Source: Prolixibacteraceae bacterium UBA1413 (lineage in GTDB: Bacteria > Bacteroidota > Bacteroidia > Bacteroidales > Prolixibacteraceae). Taken from it: 17,193 nucleotides of DNA. Below the pieces are notes generated by a model. That model did not search any database and was not told the origin of the DNA. It saw nothing but the letters and a program-made list of their open reading frames with translations. Position numbers and translations under genes: made by a program. Shown piece after piece: positions 8,212-15,070 of the stretch. The first letter of the stretch is position 1. Each line of letters starts with the position of its first letter. The stretch is taken from positions 11,006 to 28,198 of the forward strand of contig DBPT01000030.1 of NCBI GenBank assembly GCA_002304925.1, read 5' to 3'.

Positions 8212-8266
8212 CCGACTGTCACCCTTGTGTAAATGGTGTTGATTCAACTTAAAAACAGAAGTTTTT

Positions 8267-11200
8267 ATGACATTCAGAAAAGACAACAAAGCAAAAAGCA
8301 ATTTTTCCAAAATATCCATAAGCCTGGCTTCTCCGGAGGAGATCCTCGAAAGATCTCACGGCGAAGTTCTGAAACCTGAGACCATCAACTACAGGACCTA
8401 CAAGCCTGAGCGTGATGGACTTTTTTGCGAAAGGATCTTCGGGCCGGTAAAGGATTATGAGTGCCACTGCGGAAAATACAAACGGATCCGTTATAAGGGC
8501 ATCGTTTGCGACCGGTGTGGGGTGGAAGTCACTGAGAAAAAAGTCCGCCGTGAACGGATGGGACATATTTCTCTGGTGGTCCCCGTGGCGCACATCTGGT
8601 ATTTCAGGTCTCTGCCCAACAAAATCGGGTATCTCCTGGGGTTGCCGACCAAGAAACTCGATTCGATTATTTATTACGAACGATATGTAGTGGTCAATCC
8701 GGGTATTAAGGCTGCCGATGGTGTCAAACCACTCGATTTTCTCTCCGAGGAGGAGTACCTGGATATTCTGGATACCCTGCCGAGAGAAAACCAATATCTC
8801 GACGATGAAGATCCGAACAAATTCGTCGCCAAAATGGGTGCGGAAGCCCTCTATTCCATTCTGTCAAAAATCGACCTGGATGAGTTGTCCTACGACCTCC
8901 GGCACAAGGCAGGCACGGAAACTTCACAACAGCGGAAGAACGAGGCACTGAAACGGCTCCAGGTTTTGGAAGCCTTCAGAGCCAGCAAGTCGATGAACCG
9001 TCCCGAATGGATGATTGTTAAGGTGGTCCCCGTCATCCCTCCTGATCTCCGGCCATTGGTGCCCCTCGACGGAGGAAGGTTTGCCACTTCTGACCTGAAC
9101 GACCTTTACCGAAGGGTGATTATTCGCAACAACCGGCTGAAAAGGCTTATTGAGATCAAAGCCCCGGAAGTGATCCTCCGGAATGAAAAAAGGATGCTCC
9201 AGGAAGCCGTGGATTCACTCTTTGACAATTCCCGCAAGGTGAATGCCGTGAAGACCGAAAATAACCGCGCTCTGAAATCACTCTCCGACAGTCTGAAAGG
9301 AAAACAGGGCCGTTTCCGGCAAAACCTTCTGGGGAAGCGTGTTGACTATTCCGCCCGTTCGGTGATCGTTGTCGGGCCTAAGCTGAAACTCCATGAGTGC
9401 GGTTTGCCCAAAGAAATGGCTGCCGAACTTTACAAGCCTTTTGTTATCAGGAAGCTGATTGAGCGCGGAATCGTCAAAACTGTGAAATCGGCAAAGAAGA
9501 TTGTCGACCGCAAAGATCCCGTGGTTTGGGAAATCCTGGAGAACGTTCTGAAAGGCCATCCGGTTTTGCTGAACCGTGCCCCGACGCTTCACAGGCTGTC
9601 GATTCAGTCGTTTCAGCCTGTGCTTATCGAAGGGAAAGCCATTCAGCTCCATCCACTGGTGTGTACCGGCTTCAATGCTGACTTCGACGGTGACCAGATG
9701 GCCGTGCATCTTCCCCTGGGAAATGCCGCCATCCTGGAAGCGCAACTGCTTATGCTCTCCTCTCATAACCTGCTGAATCCCGCAAACGGGGCGCCCATTA
9801 CCGTACCTTCACAGGATATGGTGCTTGGACTTTATTACATGACCAAACCCCGTCCCGGCGTCAAAGGAGAGGGAATGACATTTTATTCCCCCGAGGAAGT
9901 GATCATCGCTTTTAACGAAGGGGTGGTCGGCATGCATGCCATCATCAAGGTAAAGGTAGAAGATATCGACGAAAATGGGGACTATTTCCGCCATATCGTG
10001 GAAACCACGGTTGGCAGGGTCCTTTTCAATGAAAGTGTGCCACGGCAGGCAGGTTTTATTAATAAGCTGCTGACAAAGAAATCACTCCGCGATATCATTA
10101 CCGCAGTGTTCAAAGTGACCGGAAATGCCGCTACCGTGGCTTTCCTCGACGACATCAAAGACCTCGGCTATTACTGGGCCTATCGGGGAGGATTGTCCTT
10201 CAATATCGACGATGTGATCATTCCCCCCGATAAGAAAGAGATCGTTGACGTTGGATACGAAGAGGTAGACGAGGTGACTTCCAACTACAACATGGGATTT
10301 ATCACCAATAATGAAAGGTATAACCAGGTCATCGACATCTGGACACATGCCAATGCCAAACTTACCACTTCGGTGATGAAAACGCTGAGCACCGACAAGC
10401 AGGGATTTAACTCCATTTACATGATGCTTGATTCGGGGGCCAGGGGTTCCAAGGAACAGATCAGGCAGTTGTGCGGGATGAGGGGTCTAATGGCAAAACC
10501 GCAAAAGTCGGGATCGACGACATCCCAGATTATCGAAAATCCGATTCTTGCCAATTTCAAGGAAGGGCTTTCGGTGCTGGAGTACTTCATTTCCACACAC
10601 GGTGCCCGGAAGGGTTTGGCGGATACCGCCCTCAAGACCGCTGACGCGGGTTATCTGACACGCCGGTTGGTGGATGTAGCCCAGGATGTGATCATCTCCG
10701 AAGATGACTGCGGAACCCTCCGTGGACTGATTGCTACCGCCATCAAGAACAACGAAGAGGTGGTATCCTCCCTCTATGACCGTATACTCGGCCGTACCTC
10801 GGTCCACGACATATACCACCCCCTGAAGGGTGACCTGATCGTTAAGGCAGGCGATGAAATCACGGAAGATATTGCAGCCATCATCGAAGATTCTCCCATA
10901 GAGAGTGTCGAGATCAGATCAGTATTGACGTGTGAATCGGAAGTAGGGGTTTGCGCAAAATGTTATGGACGTAACCTTGCCACTGGCAAGAAAGTACAAA
11001 GAGGAGAAGCCGTCGGGGTGATTGCAGCTCAGTCGATTGGAGAACCGGGGACACAGCTTACTTTGCGTACTTTCCACGTGGGAGGTATCGCCGGGAATAT
11101 TTCAGCACAATCGACGGTCATCTCCAAATATGACGGATATGCCGAAATCGAGGAACTACGCGCTGTTCCTTTTGTTGACAGGGAGGGAAAACCCGTGGAT

Positions 11201-12544
11201 GTGGTGGTCAGCCGGCTGGCAGAACTCAAAATCATCGATAAGAATACCAACATCCAGTTGTCAAGCCATCCAATCCCTTATGGATCAAAACTATATGTCA
11301 AGAATGGTGATACCGTTGCCCGCGGTCAGCATATTTGCGAATGGGACCCCTACAACGGGGTAATCATTACCGAATATAACGGAACCATTGATTTTGAGAA
11401 CCTCGTTGAAGGGGTGACCTTCCGGGAAGAGTCAGATGAACAAACCGGCTACAACGAGAAGGTGATCATTGAAACCCGGGATAAGACCAAGAATCCGTCC
11501 ATCCGCATCCTTGACGAAGAAGGCATCCTGATCAGAACCTATAACCTGCCTGTCGGAGGACACCTTTCAGTCAACAACAAAGATAAGGTACGTGCCGGGC
11601 AGGTGCTTGTGAAAATCCCGCGTGCTGCCGGCAAGGCCGGTGACATCACCGGGGGGTTGCCCCGTGTTACGGAACTTTTCGAAGCCAGGAATCCCTCAAA
11701 TCCTGCCGTGGTTTCTGAAATCGACGGGGAAGTCTCCCTGGGAAAGATCAAGCGCGGAAACCGCGAAATTGTGGTAACCTCAAAATCGGGTGATGTCAAA
11801 CGTTACCTGGTACCGCTTTCCAAGCAGATCCTGGTCCAGGATAATGACTACATCCGTGCGGGAACACCGCTCTCCGACGGAGCTACAACACCCTCCGACA
11901 TTCTGGCTATCAAGGGACCTACTGCCGTTCAGGAGTATATTCTTAACGAAGTTCAGGACGTCTACCGTATGCAGGGAGTGAAAATCAATGACAAGCACTT
12001 TGAGGTGATCATCAGGCAGATGATGCGGAAGGTGGAGATCGAAGATCCGGGAGATACTCGCTTCCTTGAAAAACAGGTGGCTGACAAGAATGAATTCTTC
12101 CAAGAGAACGACTGGATATACAACAAAAAGGTCATCATTGATTCCGGTGATGCCGAAGGTTTACGTGCCGGGCAGATCATTTCCGCCCGCAGGCTCCGGG
12201 ATGAGAATTCGCTCCTGCGCAGAAAAGATAAAAGACTGATCGACGCCCGCGATGCCATCCCTGCCACTTCCAGTCAGGTGCTTCAGGGAATTACCCGTGC
12301 GGCTCTGCAAACCCGCAGCTGGCTTTCAGCGGCTTCCTTCCAGGAAACCACCAAAGTGCTCAACGAATCTGCAATCACAGGGAAAGTGGATTATCTTGAC
12401 GGACTCAAGGAGAACGTCATCTGTGGTCACCTGATCCCGGCAGGTACCGGCTTGAAGGAATACAAAAACCTTGTCGTCGGTTCAAAAACCGAGTACGACC
12501 GCCTGGTTGACCTCAAAGAATCAGTCGAAGAAGAAAATTTATAA
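8267..12544 (+). CDS. rpoC: DNA-directed RNA polymerase subunit beta'
   Basis: The second large RNA polymerase subunit, carrying the catalytic magnesium. The 1425-residue length fits Bacteroidota. The N-terminal zinc site has Cys66, Cys68, Cys81 and Cys84 (CHCGKYK...CDRCGV). The catalytic motif NADFDGDQMAVH starts at residue 470, with the metal-binding aspartates at 472, 474 and 476. The second zinc site uses Cys815, Cys889, Cys896 and Cys899. The bridge helix/trigger loop region and the C-terminal GGLPRVTELFEARNP and SWLSAASFQETTKVL motifs are intact. A 6-bp A/T hairpin (8251-8266) abuts the start codon. The next gene begins only 9 bases after the stop. Confidence 0.98.
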   Translation: MTFRKDNKAKSNFSKISISLASPEEILERSHGEVLKPETINYRTYKPERDGLFCERIFGPVKDYECHCGKYKRIRYKGIVCDRCGVEVTEKKVRRERMGHISLVVPVAHIWYFRSLPNKIGYLLGLPTKKLDSIIYYERYVVVNPGIKAADGVKPLDFLSEEEYLDILDTLPRENQYLDDEDPNKFVAKMGAEALYSILSKIDLDELSYDLRHKAGTETSQQRKNEALKRLQVLEAFRASKSMNRPEWMIVKVVPVIPPDLRPLVPLDGGRFATSDLNDLYRRVIIRNNRLKRLIEIKAPEVILRNEKRMLQEAVDSLFDNSRKVNAVKTENNRALKSLSDSLKGKQGRFRQNLLGKRVDYSARSVIVVGPKLKLHECGLPKEMAAELYKPFVIRKLIERGIVKTVKSAKKIVDRKDPVVWEILENVLKGHPVLLNRAPTLHRLSIQSFQPVLIEGKAIQLHPLVCTGFNADFDGDQMAVHLPLGNAAILEAQLLMLSSHNLLNPANGAPITVPSQDMVLGLYYMTKPRPGVKGEGMTFYSPEEVIIAFNEGVVGMHAIIKVKVEDIDENGDYFRHIVETTVGRVLFNESVPRQAGFINKLLTKKSLRDIITAVFKVTGNAATVAFLDDIKDLGYYWAYRGGLSFNIDDVIIPPDKKEIVDVGYEEVDEVTSNYNMGFITNNERYNQVIDIWTHANAKLTTSVMKTLSTDKQGFNSIYMMLDSGARGSKEQIRQLCGMRGLMAKPQKSGSTTSQIIENPILANFKEGLSVLEYFISTHGARKGLADTALKTADAGYLTRRLVDVAQDVIISEDDCGTLRGLIATAIKNNEEVVSSLYDRILGRTSVHDIYHPLKGDLIVKAGDEITEDIAAIIEDSPIESVEIRSVLTCESEVGVCAKCYGRNLATGKKVQRGEAVGVIAAQSIGEPGTQLTLRTFHVGGIAGNISAQSTVISKYDGYAEIEELRAVPFVDREGKPVDVVVSRLAELKIIDKNTNIQLSSHPIPYGSKLYVKNGDTVARGQHICEWDPYNGVIITEYNGTIDFENLVEGVTFREESDEQTGYNEKVIIETRDKTKNPSIRILDEEGILIRTYNLPVGGHLSVNNKDKVRAGQVLVKIPRAAGKAGDITGGLPRVTELFEARNPSNPAVVSEIDGEVSLGKIKRGNREIVVTSKSGDVKRYLVPLSKQILVQDNDYIRAGTPLSDGATTPSDILAIKGPTAVQEYILNEVQDVYRMQGVKINDKHFEVIIRQMMRKVEIEDPGDTRFLEKQVADKNEFFQENDWIYNKKVIIDSGDAEGLRAGQIISARRLRDENSLLRRKDKRLIDARDAIPATSSQVLQGITRAALQTRSWLSAASFQETTKVLNESAITGKVDYLDGLKENVICGHLIPAGTGLKEYKNLVVGSKTEYDRLVDLKESVEEENL

Positions 12545-12553
12545 GTATAAGGT

Positions 12554-12877
12554 ATGAACGATAACAAACAACAAACGCAGCAGCTGAACATAGAGCTTAG
12601 CGAAGAGGTTGCCCAGGGGATTTATTCCAACCTGGCCGTCATTACTCACTCCAGTTCGGAATTCGTTCTCGATTTTGTCCGCATCATGCCGGGAATACCA
12701 AAGGCCAATGTGAAGTCGAGGATCATTCTGACCCCTGAACATGCCAAGCGGTTGTTGCTGGCGTTGCAGGATAACCTGAAAAAATATGAAAGCGTGCACG
12801 GGCCCATTAAAGTCAGTGGAGGAGTTGATCCCCGGATCCCACCGATGACCTTTGGCGGACCTGCCGCACAGGCATAA
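12554..12877 (+). CDS. DUF3467 family protein of unknown function
   Basis: The 107-residue protein is recognisable as DUF3467. It has a core at about residues 11-80 (LNIELSEEVAQGIYSNLAVI, then SSSEFVLDFVRIMPGIPKANV and RIILTPEHAKRLLLALQDNLKKYE) and a Gly/Pro-rich tail. It has no signal peptide, membrane segment, cysteines or obvious catalytic residues, so it is most likely a small cytosolic binding protein. Its function is not known to me. It starts 9 bases after rpoC and is followed by a strong terminator, so it is the last gene of the polymerase operon. The same neighbour of rpoC is common in Bacteroidota from general knowledge, which hints at a role linked to transcription. That is inference only. 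Confidence 0.88.
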   Translation: MNDNKQQTQQLNIELSEEVAQGIYSNLAVITHSSSEFVLDFVRIMPGIPKANVKSRIILTPEHAKRLLLALQDNLKKYESVHGPIKVSGGVDPRIPPMTFGGPAAQA

Positions 12878-12878
12878 A

Positions 12879-12912
12879 AAACAAAAAGGGGCCGTGAGGC
12901 TCCTTTTTGTTT
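12879..12912 (+). terminator. Strong intrinsic terminator ending the rpoBC-DUF3467 operon
   Basis: A 15-bp stem with one G-T pair, 12879-12893 with 12898-12912, closes a GTGA (GNRA-type) tetraloop. The GC core GGGGCC/GGCTCC is flanked by an A-run on the left and a T-run on the right, so it could terminate from either direction. It starts one base after the DUF3467 stop codon and separates the polymerase operon from the etf unit. Confidence 0.92.
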
Positions 12913-12923
12913 GTGGATTAAAT

Positions 12924-12957
12924 CCGGAAAGGAGGAGGAAACCGGAACCCTTTCCGG
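12924..12957. repeat. Inverted repeat upstream of the etf promoter
   Basis: A perfect 9-bp inverted repeat, CCGGAAAGG (12924-12932) with CCTTTCCGG (12949-12957), encloses 16 bases. The loop contains AACCGGAAC (12940-12948), which recurs as a direct repeat at 12988-12996. It lies about 105 bases before the -33 element of the etf promoter and has no T-run, so it is not a typical terminator. It may be a regulator-binding region or the tail of the preceding transcript. Confidence 0.4.
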
Positions 12958-13062
12958 TCACGCCTGACGTAAGGTCTTCGAATAATCAACCGGAACTGAC
13001 GACAATTCCTTACATCGGACCTTATTCACCTCGGAAATGATCGCCTGAGAAAAACAATTTCG

Positions 13063-13092
13063 TTGCCTGTTTGCCCCGGGGCTTTATATTTG
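13063..13092 (+). promoter_or_regulatory. Bacteroidota-type promoter for etfB
   Basis: TTG at 13063-13065 (the -33 element) and TATATTTG at 13085-13092 (the -7 element, consensus TAnnTTTG) are separated by exactly 19 bases, matching the known primary sigma factor consensus of this phylum. Transcription would start near 13099, leaving a leader of about 20 bases before the etfB ATG. The spacer contains a 10-bp palindrome GCCCCGGGGC (13073-13082), which could be an operator. Confidence 0.8.
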
Positions 13093-13120
13093 CTGTTCGA
13101 AGAATAAAAATTTCAAATAG

Positions 13121-13996
13121 ATGGAAGGTATAAAAATCATTGTGTTGGCAAAGCAAGTGCCCGACACCCGGAATGTGGGCAAGGATGCCATGAAAGCCGA
13201 CGGAACCGTCAACAGGGCGGCATTGCCGGCGATCTTCAATCCTGAAGATCTGAATGCCCTGGAAATGGCCTTGACGATAAAAGAGCGGATCGCCGGGACT
13301 ACCATTACCTTGCTTACAATGGGACCGGGCCGGGCTGCCGAAATCATCAGGGAAGGCTTCTTCCGGGGTGCGGATGACGGAATCCTCCTGACCGACAGGG
13401 CTTTCGCCGGCTCTGATACCCTGGCCACCTCCTATGCACTGGCCCAGGCCATCCGTAAAATGGGCCGGGTCGACCTCATTGTGGCCGGAAGACAGGCCAT
13501 CGACGGAGATACTGCGCAGGTAGGCCCTCAGGTGGCCGAAAAGCTCCGAATTCCCCAGGTTACCTATGCAGAGGAGTTGCTAGACATTACCGGCGAAAGA
13601 ATTGTTTTGAAAAGACGCCTGGAACATGGCGTGGAAAGTGTGTCGGCACCCCTTCCCCTGCTGATCACAGTGAACGGGACCGCACCGGAATGCCGCCCCA
13701 GAAATGCCCGGCTCCTGATGAAATACAAACACGCCAAGACCATCACCGAAATTCAGTCTGCCGCTGAGGATTACCTCCACCTTTATAATGACCGGCCATA
13801 TCTGAATATTCACGAATGGTCGATTTCACAGATCGAGACCGATCCGTCGCAACTCGGACTGGAAGGATCACCCACCAAGGTGAAGAAAATTGACAACGTG
13901 GTGCTGCAGGCTAAGGAATCACGCATCGTGGCACCCACCGATGATGAAATCGGGGATCTCATGAAAGAACTCATCGCTAACCACACCATTGGATAA
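13121..13996 (+). CDS. etfB: Electron transfer flavoprotein subunit beta
   Basis: EtfB pairs with EtfA to form a soluble FAD-containing electron carrier for acyl-CoA and related dehydrogenases. The 291-residue protein opens with the family pattern IKIIVLAKQVPDT. The nucleotide-binding motif GRQAIDGDTAQVGP is at residues 123-136, where the beta subunit holds AMP or, in bifurcating ETFs, a second FAD. It is longer than the roughly 250-residue classical form. The extra length lies in the region around residues 205-235, before the SPTKVKK recognition-loop segment, and at the C-terminus. The motif resembles the ETFs of anaerobes that pair with butyryl-CoA dehydrogenase, but I cannot decide bifurcation from sequence alone. 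It is first in the operon, 22 bases before etfA. Confidence 0.95.
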   Translation: MEGIKIIVLAKQVPDTRNVGKDAMKADGTVNRAALPAIFNPEDLNALEMALTIKERIAGTTITLLTMGPGRAAEIIREGFFRGADDGILLTDRAFAGSDTLATSYALAQAIRKMGRVDLIVAGRQAIDGDTAQVGPQVAEKLRIPQVTYAEELLDITGERIVLKRRLEHGVESVSAPLPLLITVNGTAPECRPRNARLLMKYKHAKTITEIQSAAEDYLHLYNDRPYLNIHEWSISQIETDPSQLGLEGSPTKVKKIDNVVLQAKESRIVAPTDDEIGDLMKELIANHTIG

Positions 13997-14018
13997 CCTG
14001 CACAAAAACCAGATAGAT

Positions 14019-15038
14019 ATGAACAGCGTATTTGTATATTGCGAATCCGATAATGGGATTGTGGCTGAAGTAAGCCTCGAATTGCTGACCAAGGGACGCA
14101 AACTGGCAAACGGGCTGAATTGCAAACTTGAAGCAGTAGTTATCGGGACAAAGCTGAATGGGTGTGAAAACGATCTTTTTCCCTATGGTGCCGATGTGGT
14201 GCATGTTGCCGACGATCCCCGGCTTGACCCATACCAGACGCTTCCGCATGCATCCATATTCACCGGATTGATGAGGGAGAAGAAGCCACAGATTGTCCTG
14301 ATAGGCGCAACATCAACAGGCCGTGACCTGGGGCCCCGGGTCTCCTCCGCCTTGCACAGCGGCCTCACTGCCGATTGCACAAGCCTTGAAATTGGAGACC
14401 ATGAAGATAAAAAGGAAGGCAAAACTTACAAAGACCTCCTTTACCAGATCCGTCCGGCTTTCGGGGGAAACATCATCGCCACCATCATAAACCCTGATCA
14501 CCGCCCGCAAATGGCAACGGTGAGGGAAGGCGTCATGAAAAAAGAAATCACCGACCCGGATTACCGGGGAGAGCTGAAGAAAATTGAGGTTGACAGGTAC
14601 CTGCAGCCTGAAGATTTCGCGGTGCAGATCATCGATCGCCATATCGAAAAAAGCAGGATTAATTTAAAAGGGGCTCCCGTCATTGTGGCCGGAGGATATG
14701 GCGTTGGCTCAAAGGAGAATTTTGACCTGCTCTTCGAACTTGCCGAAACACTGGGAGGTGAAGTAGGAGCTTCCAGGGCGGCTGTCGATGCCGGATTTGC
14801 CGTTCATGAACGGCAAATCGGCCAGACCGGCGTTACCGTACGCCCGAAATTGTATATCGCCTGCGGTATTTCCGGACAGATCCAGCACCGCGCAGGAATG
14901 GAGGAATCGGCTCAGATTATCTCCGTCAACACCGATCCGGAAGCACCCATCAACGCCATTGCTGATTACGTAATCATCGGTGATGTGGCGGATGTTATTC
15001 CCAAAATGATCAGGCATTACCGGAAAAATACAAAATGA
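14019..15038 (+). CDS. etfA: Electron transfer flavoprotein subunit alpha
   Basis: EtfA carries the FAD that receives electrons from the dehydrogenase. I use the ATG at 14019 (MNSVFVYCESDNGIVAEVSL), giving 339 residues. A frame from the TTG at 13989 would overlap etfB and add ten unrelated residues. The N-terminal domain contains ATSTGRDLGPRVSSAL, and the C-terminal FAD domain begins near residue 215. Its FAD-binding signature is intact: ASRAAVDAGF with Arg253, GQTG at 268-271, KLYIACGISGQIQHRAGM, then INTDPEAPI-type residues (here VNTDPEAPINAIADY). Position directly between etfB and an acyl-CoA dehydrogenase supports a dedicated electron-transfer unit. Confidence 0.96.
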   Translation: MNSVFVYCESDNGIVAEVSLELLTKGRKLANGLNCKLEAVVIGTKLNGCENDLFPYGADVVHVADDPRLDPYQTLPHASIFTGLMREKKPQIVLIGATSTGRDLGPRVSSALHSGLTADCTSLEIGDHEDKKEGKTYKDLLYQIRPAFGGNIIATIINPDHRPQMATVREGVMKKEITDPDYRGELKKIEVDRYLQPEDFAVQIIDRHIEKSRINLKGAPVIVAGGYGVGSKENFDLLFELAETLGGEVGASRAAVDAGFAVHERQIGQTGVTVRPKLYIACGISGQIQHRAGMEESAQIISVNTDPEAPINAIADYVIIGDVADVIPKMIRHYRKNTK

Positions 15039-15053
15039 TCCCATTGTTGGACA

Positions 15054-15067
15054 CTATGAATTCATAG
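15054..15067. repeat. 14-bp perfect palindrome before the acyl-CoA dehydrogenase start
   Basis: CTATGAATTCATAG is a perfect palindrome ending 3 bases before the ATG at 15071. It could be a dimeric regulator site inside the operon. It also creates a tiny upstream frame (ATG AAT TCA TAG) that ends just before the real start. Confidence 0.45.
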
Positions 15068-15070
15068 AAA

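Noticed and set aside
12852..13040. Possible 62-residue protein overlapping the DUF3467 end and terminator
   Set aside because: It runs out of frame through a gene end and an intrinsic terminator, and its composition is unlike a real protein.
13989..14018. Longer EtfA frame starting at TTG 13989
   Set aside because: It overlaps the end of etfB and adds residues unlike EtfA; the ATG at 14019 starts the conserved sequence directly.
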